In this document: piece by piece, positions 15,700 through 22,262 of the stretch
How positions within the stretch are numbered: position 1 is the first letter of the stretch
How the letters are laid out: every line of letters begins with the position of its first letter
Origin: CAZQLE01 sp964593905
GTDB taxonomy: Bacteria > Chloroflexota > Anaerolineae > Anaerolineales > Anaerolineaceae
DNA length: 22,262 bases
Direction: 5' to 3'
Assembly: GCA_964593905.1 (NCBI GenBank)
Contig: CAZQLE010000048.1
Coordinates: 1-22,262 of the forward strand
Notes under the pieces: model-generated
Database searches by the model: none
Seen by the model: the letters and a program-made list of their open reading frames with translations, nothing else
What the model was told of the DNA's origin: nothing
Translations under genes and position numbers: made by a program

Positions 15700-16593
15700 T
15701 TAGTTGATATACCTCACCAAAATCACACTGATATTATCCGGCCCACCCGAGGCATTGGCAGCAGCCACCAGATCATTACAGGCTGCCGCAAGGTTCTCGT
15801 TATTACGGATAATTTTCAAAATTTCCCCTTCGGGAATAACCCCCCATAACCCGTCGCTGCAAATCATCATCAAGCCACCCGACGGAAACAAATGGGTGTT
15901 AATATCCGGTTTAAAGGGCTCCACCTGCCCAACCGCCCGGTAAAGCACATTGCGCTGTGGGTGAACAGCCGCCTCGCCTTCAGTAATTTGCCCCAGCTCA
16001 ACCAGGCGGCGCACCAGCGAATGATCTTGTGTGGCAACTTGAATACGGCCATCAGGATAGACAAAATAAACCCGGCTGTCGCCAACATGCGAAAGGGTGA
16101 TCTGTTCGCCAATCACCATTGCTGCGGTAAGGGTCGTGCCACCGCCCGGTGCGTTGCGCAACACCGCCTGCTGAGAGAGCGACACAGCGTGTTGCATTAA
16201 TTCTTGCAGGCTCTCTTGCTGGTTTTCTTCTTTGGTGCCATACAAGGGCCCATATACCTTTGAAAGCAGATATTCTGCCATCGTTCTCACTGCCGATCCG
16301 CTGGCAACTTCACCATGTTGATGGCCGCCCATTCCATCTGCAATGATATACAGACCAAATGGAATCTCACTATCCCCATCCGCCAGAACCGCGCTCAAAC
16401 TAAACAGGGTATCCTCATTATGGTCGCGCATCTTACCCACCGATTGTGCGCTGCCCACCAGTAGCTGTGGAGGACGGTAGCTAACCCGCATCTCTGAGAC
16501 AGAACGAATCTGCTCCTCAGAAAGCGGGGCGGTTTCCACATTGTATGCTGCTGTCTGTCTTTTTCCAAAAATTCTCTTAAAAAATCGGTTCAC
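15700..16593 (-). CDS. PP2C-family Ser/Thr protein phosphatase
   Basis: This 297-residue protein has all main PP2C motifs. These are MRDHNEDTLF, IADGMGGHQHGE (metal-binding Asp-Gly), GGTTLTAAM, SHVGDSRVYF, DHSLVRRL, HPQRNVLYRAVG, MICSDGLWG and GGPDNISVILV. It is a Mg/Mn-dependent phosphatase that most likely removes phosphate from targets of the adjacent kinase. A basic N-terminal segment (NRFFKRIFGKRQ) precedes the catalytic domain. I chose GTG at 16593 because GGGAGG lies exactly 6 bases upstream. A TTG at 16626 would add 11 residues but has no ribosome-binding site. It starts 42 bases after the kinase stop and ends 3 bases before the J-VWA gene. Confidence 0.93.
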   Translation of the reverse strand: MNRFFKRIFGKRQTAAYNVETAPLSEEQIRSVSEMRVSYRPPQLLVGSAQSVGKMRDHNEDTLFSLSAVLADGDSEIPFGLYIIADGMGGHQHGEVASGSAVRTMAEYLLSKVYGPLYGTKEENQQESLQELMQHAVSLSQQAVLRNAPGGGTTLTAAMVIGEQITLSHVGDSRVYFVYPDGRIQVATQDHSLVRRLVELGQITEGEAAVHPQRNVLYRAVGQVEPFKPDINTHLFPSGGLMMICSDGLWGVIPEGEILKIIRNNENLAAACNDLVAAANASGGPDNISVILVRYIN

Positions 16594-16599
16594 AAAAAG

Positions 16600-16605
16600 C
16601 CTCCC
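16600..16605 (-). promoter_or_regulatory. Shine-Dalgarno (GGGAGG) deciding the PP2C start
   Basis: GGGAGG on the - strand is followed by a 6-base spacer (CTTTTT) and GTG at 16593. It is much better placed than anything ahead of the TTG at 16626, so it sets the PP2C start at the GTG. Confidence 0.8.
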
Positions 16606-16635
16606 AAACCAGATGCCATGGTTCAAAACAGCAGC

Positions 16636-18519
16636 CTAGGCCAACAGCGCATAAAAAATTTGGTCCATGGATCCAAAGTAAAGCACATCATTGGCAACCA
16701 ACGGGGCGCTGGTGATCGGCCCCCCGGTGTTAAACCGCCACCGCAATCGCCCGGTGCGATATTCCAGACAATACAAACCGCCATCGGCTGAACCGCAATA
16801 AATAGAGTCGCGGCAAACCACCGGAGACCCGCTCACCTGATGATCGGTTTTAAATCGCCAGACTTCTCTGGCGTTCCCTGCTTCCAGGCAATAAATATTG
16901 CCATCGGCACTGCCCACAAAAAGAAAATTATCGGCGCGACAGGGTGTAGAGACACTGCCTTTCCCCATTCGAAAACGCCAGATAGCCCACCCAGAACGTG
17001 CATCAACTGCATAAAATGTTGAGTCTAATGATGTAAAATATACCATGCCCTGTGAAACCAAGGGGGCACCAGTTATTGCGCGTTTGCTGCGAAAGCGCCA
17101 TTTAACCTGTCCGCGAAAGTCCACGCAGTATAACTCGCCGCCTTCGGTCCCAAAATAAATCAGTTCGTTATGGATCACCGGTGAAGAACGAATTAAATCA
17201 CCGCTGTCAACGCTCCAGGCTTTTCGGGCAGCAAGCAAATTCACCGCGTGCAAAAACCCATCATCCGACCCGGTAAAAATATGACCATCGGCAATCACCG
17301 GCGAACAGCGAATTTCGCCACCCGTGTTATACGTCCAGGCCAATTTTCCCGTGCGAGAATTAATCGCGTAAATGTGGGTATCTTCCGAACCCACATAAAT
17401 TGTGCTATCCGCAACCACCGGCCGAGAAATAACGCCCCCCTCGGTCGGGTACTTCCACTGAAATTCACCATTAGTGGCATTCAGAGCATATACATTGTGA
17501 TCGTACGCCCCAAAAAACACCGTTCCGCCATCCACAACGGCCCCGCCGCGAATTTCATCTTCACACTTGAAAGTCCACAGAGGTTTGATGCTTTGTTCGT
17601 TTGTTACCAGCGGCCCGGTCTTCAGCGAAACTCGAGAAAGCGCACCGGTTTTCCGTGCCACCATTAGCAGCGCCTCTTTCATCGATTGCGCATTCTGAAA
17701 ACGTTGCTCGGGGTTATATTGCAGGGCGGTATTAATGACGGTTTCAAGTTCTATCGAAACAGATGGATTGATTTCACGAATTGAGCGCTCTGCAAACGTA
17801 AATGGCGGTTCAAGCCGGGGATCTTTGCGTGTTAATAGATGGTGTAATGTTGCGCCCAGTGAATAGATATCTGCCATTGGGCCTGCTTCACCCCGATATT
17901 GCTCCGGGGGTGAATAACCCTCGGTGCCAATCATCGTACCCTTTTGGCCCTCTTTAAAGATCTTGGCAATCCCAAAATCAACCAGAACAATATGCTTATA
18001 CTGGTTAACCATGACATTTGATGGCTTCATGTCACGGAAGACAATCGGTTCAGGCTTGTGATTGTGGAGGTAATGAATCACATCACACAGTTCAATCGCC
18101 CAGGCAATCACCTGATCTTCGGTAAAGAACTCGGTCGTATCATTCAACAAAACTTCAAGATCTTTCCCGTTGACATATTCAATCACCAGATAAGACCGAT
18201 CATCATAAGTGAAATAGTCAAAAATCTTTGGGATGGATGGGTGAGAAAGGGTAACCAGGATATTTGCTTCACGCTCAAAGTTTTGAACGATTGTCTTGCG
18301 CACCAATGGGTCTGGGGCCTGGTTGATCATTTCTTTCACAGCCACCAGTTTGACCACATTCGGAAAATGCAAATCGCGGGCGCGGTAAACGGCCCCCATC
18401 CCGCCCAGGCCGATGACGTTTTGAATTGAATACCGGTCAATTAAAACAGTGCCCGGTTTTAATTGATTCTCCGGAGTCTGGCTAGCCGATAAATTCTGGG
18501 TAATTCGATGAGTATCCAG
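16636..18519 (-). CDS. Soluble Ser/Thr protein kinase with eight-repeat PQQ-like beta-propeller; likely CTG start
   Basis: A 627-residue protein if started at CTG 18519. Residues about 20-290 form a Hanks-type kinase with LKPGTVLIDRY, glycine-rich loop GLGGMGAVY (37-45), Lys62 in VAVKE, Glu84 in REANIL, and FRDMKPSN (Asp163; the usual HRD His is Phe). Asp181 of DFG and GTEGYSPPEQY complete it. Residues 314-627 hold eight repeats of about 40 residues with a W-x-F/Y ... SPVV ... I/VYFGS.DG.LYAL pattern, an eight-bladed propeller. No membrane helix is seen, unlike PknB-type receptor kinases, so the sensor is cytoplasmic. The first ATG (18399) lies inside the glycine loop and would destroy it. 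There is an in-frame TAG at 18531-18529 and no ATG, GTG or TTG between them. The CTG follows AGGAGG with a 5-base spacer. It is the first gene of the signalling operon. Confidence 0.9.
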   Translation of the reverse strand: MDTHRITQNLSASQTPENQLKPGTVLIDRYSIQNVIGLGGMGAVYRARDLHFPNVVKLVAVKEMINQAPDPLVRKTIVQNFEREANILVTLSHPSIPKIFDYFTYDDRSYLVIEYVNGKDLEVLLNDTTEFFTEDQVIAWAIELCDVIHYLHNHKPEPIVFRDMKPSNVMVNQYKHIVLVDFGIAKIFKEGQKGTMIGTEGYSPPEQYRGEAGPMADIYSLGATLHHLLTRKDPRLEPPFTFAERSIREINPSVSIELETVINTALQYNPEQRFQNAQSMKEALLMVARKTGALSRVSLKTGPLVTNEQSIKPLWTFKCEDEIRGGAVVDGGTVFFGAYDHNVYALNATNGEFQWKYPTEGGVISRPVVADSTIYVGSEDTHIYAINSRTGKLAWTYNTGGEIRCSPVIADGHIFTGSDDGFLHAVNLLAARKAWSVDSGDLIRSSPVIHNELIYFGTEGGELYCVDFRGQVKWRFRSKRAITGAPLVSQGMVYFTSLDSTFYAVDARSGWAIWRFRMGKGSVSTPCRADNFLFVGSADGNIYCLEAGNAREVWRFKTDHQVSGSPVVCRDSIYCGSADGGLYCLEYRTGRLRWRFNTGGPITSAPLVANDVLYFGSMDQIFYALLA

Positions 18520-18524
18520 ACCAT

Positions 18525-18530
18525 CCTCCT
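18525..18530 (-). promoter_or_regulatory. Shine-Dalgarno (AGGAGG) supporting a CTG start of the kinase
   Basis: AGGAGG is followed by ATGGT and then CTG (18519). The ATG touching the Shine-Dalgarno (18524-18522) has no spacer and opens a different frame that stops after 21 codons. The CTG frame continues into the kinase. Confidence 0.65.
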
Positions 18531-18620
18531 ACGCTGTGACAAATTCCGTTAGAATAATGAAAAAGATGGATCAAATGAACTTGCCACTGAATCACAAAAC
18601 ATTTACACCGATAAGCCATG

Positions 18621-18626
18621 TATAAT
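18621..18626 (+). promoter_or_regulatory. -10 box (TATAAT) of purB
   Basis: A perfect TATAAT, with start near 18633 and a leader of about 100 bases to ATG 18733. The hexamer at the -35 position is poor (around AACATT), so the promoter may be weak or need an activator. It lies downstream of the kinase-operon -10 box, so the two transcripts would start almost face to face. Confidence 0.5.
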
Positions 18627-18641
18627 GTCTCAGTTGTATAA

Positions 18642-18670
18642 ATTATATGCTTCACAGTTTTTATTTGCAA
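18642..18670 (-). promoter_or_regulatory. Promoter of the kinase-phosphatase-VWA-FHA operon
   Basis: On the - strand TTGCAA (18670-18665) and a perfect TATAAT (18647-18642) are separated by 17 bases. Transcription would start near 18635, giving a leader of about 115 bases before the CTG at 18519. A second TTGCAA occurs at 18690-18695. The element faces the purB -10 box, so the two units share a divergent promoter region. Confidence 0.72.
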
Positions 18671-18732
18671 CGAAAAACCCCTAATGATCTTGCAAGGTTT
18701 CAAATAGGGTACCCCTTTTTTGTGAGAAGACC

Positions 18733-20124
18733 ATGCATAATTTCGATTCTTATGTTTCCCCCTTTTCATGGCGCTATGGTTCTGAGGAAATGCGCCGCAT
18801 TTGGAGTGAAACCAACAAACGCCTGCTCTGGCGCAAAATTTGGACCGCACTCGCAACAGCGCAAATTGAATACGGCCTGGTTACACCCGAACAGGCCAGA
18901 GACCTTGAACAGCATCAAGACGATATAAACATTCCGCGCGCCCTTGAAATTGAAGCACAAATTCATCACGACCTGATGGCCGAGATTAAAACCTATGCAG
19001 AACAATGCCCAACAGGAGGCGGAATCATTCACCTCGGCGCAACCTCGATGGATATTGAAGATAACGCCGATGCCCTGAGGATTCAGCAATCGCTGGATAT
19101 CCTCCTCCGAAAACTGAAATTGCTGCTGGCTGCTTTATCTGACCAGCTCAAGCTCTGGGCAGATATTCCCATCATCGCATTCACCCATTTGCAGCCGGCC
19201 GAGCCTTCAACATTGGGATATCGTTTCGCTTTTTATGCCCAGGATCTACTCGCCGATTTTGAAAACCTCAGCCGCATTCGCGAAAAAACACAGGGCAAAG
19301 GGTTCAAAGGCGCAGTCGGCACGGCGGCCGCCTATCAAGATCTGCTGGGGGCCGAACAGTATGATCGGTTCGAAGAGAAAATGGGCGCGGCGTTAAACCT
19401 CTCATTTTTTGAAATCGCCAACCAGACCTATCCCCGCCGTCAAGATTATGATGTGTTAAGCGCCCTGGCCGGGCTGGGCGCCACAATTTATAAAATGGCG
19501 TTTGATCTGAGAGTGCTGCAATCTCCGCCCATTGGTGAAACCGCCGAACCCTTCGGCGCGCATCAGATCGGCTCTTCTGCCATGCCATTCAAGCGCAACC
19601 CGATCCAGGCCGAAAAAATCAACTCACTGGCCCGAATGCTGGCCGCACTGCCCCAGGTCGCCTGGGGAAATGCAGCGCATTCCCTGCTGGAACGAACCCT
19701 GGATGACAGCGCCAACCGGCGCACCATTCTTCCCGAAGCCTTTATTCTGACCGACGAGCTGTTACAAACCTCAAAACGCCTGATCGGCGGGCTGCGGGTG
19801 GACCAGGTTGCCATTGACCGCAATCGAAATCTTTACGCGCCGTTTGCAGCAACCGAACGGGTGTTAATGGCTTACGTGCGCGCCGGCGGCGACCGCCAAC
19901 ACGGGCATGAACTATTGCGCAACCTGGCCATGCAGGCCTGGGAAGAGGTCCGCGCCGGGGCAGCCAACCCGCTGCAAACACTGGTAACCACAAGCACCGA
20001 AATAAACCAGTACCTGCACCCCTCGCAGATCACAGAATGCTTTGACATATCGGCCTACACCGGCATCGCCCCGCAGCGCACCCGCATGTTGGCGGCGCAA
20101 ATTGACAAAGTGTTGGCGCGCTAA
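18733..20124 (+). CDS. purB: Adenylosuccinate lyase
   Basis: This 463-residue protein belongs to the fumarase/aspartase superfamily. It catalyses two fumarate-releasing steps in purine synthesis: SAICAR to AICAR and adenylosuccinate to AMP. The superfamily signature is SSAMPFKRNP (about residues 280-290). Other landmarks are IIHLGATSMDIEDNA (His near residue 100) and AFTHLQPAEPSTLGYR (His near residue 152). The N-terminal YVSPFSWRYGSEEM block is typical of PurB. ATG 18733 is preceded by GAGAAG. No other pur gene is in the window. The 3' end is followed by a strong hairpin terminator. Confidence 0.95.
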   Translation: MHNFDSYVSPFSWRYGSEEMRRIWSETNKRLLWRKIWTALATAQIEYGLVTPEQARDLEQHQDDINIPRALEIEAQIHHDLMAEIKTYAEQCPTGGGIIHLGATSMDIEDNADALRIQQSLDILLRKLKLLLAALSDQLKLWADIPIIAFTHLQPAEPSTLGYRFAFYAQDLLADFENLSRIREKTQGKGFKGAVGTAAAYQDLLGAEQYDRFEEKMGAALNLSFFEIANQTYPRRQDYDVLSALAGLGATIYKMAFDLRVLQSPPIGETAEPFGAHQIGSSAMPFKRNPIQAEKINSLARMLAALPQVAWGNAAHSLLERTLDDSANRRTILPEAFILTDELLQTSKRLIGGLRVDQVAIDRNRNLYAPFAATERVLMAYVRAGGDRQHGHELLRNLAMQAWEEVRAGAANPLQTLVTTSTEINQYLHPSQITECFDISAYTGIAPQRTRMLAAQIDKVLAR

Positions 20125-20150
20125 ATAGCCTGCGGACGTTTTAAAAAGCC

Positions 20151-20195
20151 AAAAGCTCCAAAACTGGCGATCATTTGCCATTTTGGGGCTTTTTT
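20151..20195 (+). terminator. Intrinsic terminator of purB
   Basis: AAAAGCTCCAAAACTGGC (20151-20168) pairs with GCCATTTTGGGGCTTTT (from 20177) around an 8-base loop, followed by a run of T to 20195. The stem is long with two or three mismatches. It begins 27 bases after the purB stop. Confidence 0.9.
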
Positions 20196-20369
20196 GCTGA
20201 ACAACCGGGATGGATGACCACCTGAGACAGGCACAACATCAGATGCAATTTCACAAAAGTCTCATAATAATGAAATGCACCACACTTGCTTGTATTAAAA
20301 ATGGTTTCTGGGTAAACCGCGTGACGATCGTCCCCCACGGGAAATTCATCTTTCAGGAGTCAGGCAAAT

Positions 20370-21788
20370 ATGTTTCAAGACTTTTCCCAGGCGTATGAAT
20401 ATATACAGGCGCACCAAATCCGCATGGTGGATCTCAAATTCAGCGATTTGTGGGGTCGTTGGCACCATGTGACCATTTCTGCCCGCGAATTTACGCCGGG
20501 CTTCATGGAAGCCGGGGTTGGGTTTGATGGCTCCAGTGTTGGGCTAAAAAGCGTCAAGTCAGGAGACATGGTATTAATCCCCGATCTGGCGACCGGTTTT
20601 ATGGACCCATTCTGGGAATCGCCCACACTGAGTTTTTTATGCAACACGGTCGAAGCCGACAGCCGCAAACTGTTTTATCGCGATCCACGGGTGATCCTTC
20701 GGCGCGCTGAAAAACACCTGGCCGACAGCGATCTGGCCGGACGTTCAATTTGGGGCCCAGAGTTTGAGTTTTACATCTTCAACAAGGTTTCCATCTTAAA
20801 TTCAACCAACTCGGCCAGCTATCAGGTCGATTCAATTGAAGCAAACTGGAACTGCGCCGAAGGAGGACAGGGATATCACATTCCACTGCACGGCGGATAC
20901 CATGCCATACCGCCGCGCGATCGTTTGTACAATTTGCGCAGCCGCATGTCCACCCTGCTGGAAGATATCGGCGTACCCGTAAAATATCATCACCATGAAG
21001 TAGGCGGCCCCGGCCAATGTGAGATCGAAACCCCGCTGCTGCCCGCACTGCAAGCCGCAGATGCCTGCATGTTAATCAAATACATTACCAAAATGACCGC
21101 ATTGCAGGCCGGCTGCACCCTGACCTTTTTACCTAAACCACTGTATGGTGAAGCCGGCAGCGGCATGCACTTTCACCAACAACTTTTCTCGCTGAATAAA
21201 AACCTTTTCTACGACCCTGCTTCACCCAATCTGCTCAGTCAGACCGCCCTGCACTACATCGGCGGCCTGCTCACCCACGCACCGGCCGTGCTGGCCTTCA
21301 CCAATCCTTCCACCAATTCTTACCGCCGCCTGGTGCCAGGGTTTGAAGCGCCGGTCAACGCCTTTTTCTCCACCGGCAACCGCAGCGCAGCCATTCGGGT
21401 GCCCAAATATGCCACCCAGCCCGATAAAGTACGTTTTGAGTTTCGCCCTCCCGATGCCACCTGCAATCCCTATCTGGCTATGGCGGCTCAGTTGATGGCC
21501 GGCCTGGATGGCATTCGGCAAAAAATTGACCCCACCCGGGCAGGATTCGGGCCGATTAATGAGGATATTTTCACCTGGAGCGAAGAAAAAAGAGCGCAAA
21601 TTCGCAGTCTGCCGGTCTCGCTGGGTGAAGCGCTGGATGCGCTGGCCGGTGACCATGATTTTCTGATCGCCGGTGATGTTTTTGAAGAAGAAATGATTTT
21701 CGATTGGATCAAAGCCAAAAGAAAAGAAGAGGCCGGTGTGCGCACCCGACCTCATCCTTACGAAATTGAGTTGTATTACGACTTATGA
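20370..21788 (+). CDS. glnA: Type I glutamine synthetase
   Basis: This 472-residue enzyme makes glutamine from glutamate, ammonia and ATP and would assemble as a dodecamer in the cytoplasm. Family blocks in order are VGFDGSSVG, WGPEFEFYIF, HHHEVGGPGQCEIE, GSGMHFHQ, NPSTNSYRRLVPG, NRSAAIRVPKY and the terminal HPYEIELYYDL. Metal-binding Glu and His residues appear intact. Near residues 397-401 the sequence is NEDIF, where enterobacterial enzymes have NLYDLPPEE. The adenylylated Tyr is therefore replaced by Phe and GlnE-type control is unlikely. ATG 20370 has CAGGAG 10 bases upstream. The 3' end overlaps the convergent DUF971 gene by 6 bases. The 20196-20369 stretch has no supported gene. Confidence 0.95.
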   Translation: MFQDFSQAYEYIQAHQIRMVDLKFSDLWGRWHHVTISAREFTPGFMEAGVGFDGSSVGLKSVKSGDMVLIPDLATGFMDPFWESPTLSFLCNTVEADSRKLFYRDPRVILRRAEKHLADSDLAGRSIWGPEFEFYIFNKVSILNSTNSASYQVDSIEANWNCAEGGQGYHIPLHGGYHAIPPRDRLYNLRSRMSTLLEDIGVPVKYHHHEVGGPGQCEIETPLLPALQAADACMLIKYITKMTALQAGCTLTFLPKPLYGEAGSGMHFHQQLFSLNKNLFYDPASPNLLSQTALHYIGGLLTHAPAVLAFTNPSTNSYRRLVPGFEAPVNAFFSTGNRSAAIRVPKYATQPDKVRFEFRPPDATCNPYLAMAAQLMAGLDGIRQKIDPTRAGFGPINEDIFTWSEEKRAQIRSLPVSLGEALDALAGDHDFLIAGDVFEEEMIFDWIKAKRKEEAGVRTRPHPYEIELYYDL

Positions 21789-22139
21789 GTGAGCCGTGCC
21801 GCGGCACACCGGGCACGGGCACAATTTGCGAAGAAAATACCAGTTGTAAATTCCAAAATCATGACCGTCTTCCCAGACAAACGAGACGGCATAGGTGCCC
21901 ACTGCGTTTACGTTTGACAGCCGTGTCTCGGCCGATTCTGGCAGTTCCTTGGCGAACACAGCCGGGTCGGGGTCGGTGCGCATATTTTCGTGCCCGCCCC
22001 GGCAGGATGCACACGGGCAGGCCGCCCGCAGCAGCCCAAAAGGATAGACGCTGGTATGGCCATCATTCCACACCACGGTCACAGCCCGGTTTTTTCGGCT
22101 GGCCTGAATCGAAGTCGGTGAATAATTGTAATTCAACAT
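21783..22139 (-). CDS. DUF971 (GBBH-like N-terminal domain) protein with internal duplication
   Basis: This 118-residue soluble protein belongs to the DUF971 family, related to the N-terminal domain of gamma-butyrobetaine hydroxylase. Members are linked to iron-sulfur or metal handling, but the function is not settled. Two similar halves are visible. The first runs VTVVWNDGHTSVYPFGLLR and ends CPCASCRG. The second runs VSFVWEDGHDFGIYNWYFLR and ends CPCPVCRG. Each half carries a CPCxxC cluster that could bind metal. ATG 22139 has AGG/GAAGAA purine-rich sequence upstream. The stop overlaps the 3' end of the glutamine synthetase gene. It is followed upstream, 15 bases away, by another - strand gene and is probably cotranscribed with it. 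Confidence 0.85.
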   Translation of the reverse strand: MLNYNYSPTSIQASRKNRAVTVVWNDGHTSVYPFGLLRAACPCASCRGGHENMRTDPDPAVFAKELPESAETRLSNVNAVGTYAVSFVWEDGHDFGIYNWYFLRKLCPCPVCRGTAHS

Positions 22140-22154
22140 GATTCTTCTACCTTT

Positions 22155-22262
22155 TTAGGGCGGCCCGGCAACCACCGCCAGATATTTGGACGCAGCCCAT
22201 CCGGCGCGTTTTTCATCATACGGGGCTTCCAAAAACCACCAGGTAAAACCATCTTTCTCCTG
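22155..22262 (-). CDS. C-terminal end of an SH3b-like domain protein (5' end outside window)
   Basis: The - strand is open from the window edge to TAA at 22157-22155 and encodes 35 residues. They read DGFTWWFLEAP, then RAGWAASKYLAVV, ending in AGPP. The DG-x-T-W-W ... GWA(A)SKYL pattern is typical of the last strands of bacterial SH3 (SH3b) domains, which are usually found in envelope or cell-wall-associated proteins. Only the tail is visible, so the overall protein cannot be named. It lies 15 bases upstream of the DUF971 gene on the same strand, consistent with one transcript. Confidence 0.65.
   Translation of the reverse strand, partial: QEKDGFTWWFLEAPYDEKRAGWAASKYLAVVAGPP

Noticed and set aside
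12706..18519. Signalling operon as a Ter-type stress or type VI secretion regulatory locus
   Set aside because: No TerD/TerC-like, secretion or effector genes lie nearby, so only the kinase/phosphatase/VWA/FHA logic is shared.
18458..18524. 21-codon frame from ATG 18524 as the kinase start or a leader peptide
   Set aside because: The ATG directly touches AGGAGG with no spacer and the frame stops before the kinase. It is kept only as an alternative if a sequencing indel exists.
18702..18721. Small AGGG/CCCT hairpin followed by T-run in the purB leader, possible attenuator
   Set aside because: Only four paired bases plus a few A-T pairs across a mismatch. Too weak to call.
20210..20398. 62-codon + strand open frame ahead of glutamine synthetase
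   Set aside because: It overlaps the glnA start and its Shine-Dalgarno in another frame, has no ribosome-binding site of its own, and shows no recognisable sequence.
21222..21755. 177-codon - strand open frame opposite glutamine synthetase
   Set aside because: It is a shadow of a clearly real gene, without start signal or family resemblance.

Overview
The window looks like a stretch of chromosome from a free-living bacterium of moderately high GC, most likely a Chloroflexota (Anaerolineae-like) lineage. This is inference from gene content: clusters of polytopic GT-C type transferases, a DUF255 thioredoxin-domain protein, a MurA-type enzyme with Asp in place of the catalytic Cys, and soluble Ser/Thr kinase, PP2C, VWA and FHA genes together. 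No rRNA, tRNA, transposase, phage gene or CRISPR array was seen. Genes are packed tightly, and three convergent pairs overlap at their stop codons. Several starts are TTG or GTG, and one appears to be CTG.

Layout. 2-400: C-terminal half of a nitrilase-superfamily amidohydrolase (+). 397-4689: three-gene operon of large membrane glycosyltransferase-like proteins (-), divergent from a fourth at 4823-6142 (+), with a 17-base palindrome between them. 6212-7342: GNAT-type acetyltransferase (-). 7493-7900: VanZ-like membrane protein (-). 7966-10005: DUF255/YyaL-type protein (+) with a good promoter. 9994-10809: alpha/beta hydrolase (-). 10870-12153: MurA-type enolpyruvyl transferase (+), convergent with thioredoxin at 12236-12583 (-) across a shared terminator.

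12706-18519 (-) is the most notable block: Ser/Thr kinase with an eight-repeat PQQ-like propeller, PP2C phosphatase, J-domain/VWA fusion, zinc-ribbon/FHA protein, an unrecognised 79-residue protein and an OmpR-type response regulator. Gaps are tiny or overlapping, and a TTGCAA-N17-TATAAT promoter lies upstream. I read it as one phospho-signalling operon in which the kinase writes, the phosphatase erases, the FHA protein reads phosphothreonine, the J-VWA protein may scaffold or remodel a complex, and the response regulator may carry the signal to DNA. The last two roles are inference. The kinase has no usable ATG, GTG or TTG upstream of its glycine-rich loop, and a CTG behind a perfect AGGAGG fits best.

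18733-20124: adenylosuccinate lyase (purB, +) with a strong terminator. 20370-21788: type I glutamine synthetase (+) lacking the adenylylatable Tyr. 21783-22139: DUF971 protein (-) with an internal repeat. 22155-22262: the last 35 codons of an SH3b-like protein (-) running off the edge. The purB and glnA genes are metabolic housekeeping, with no evident functional tie to the signalling block beyond a shared divergent promoter region.
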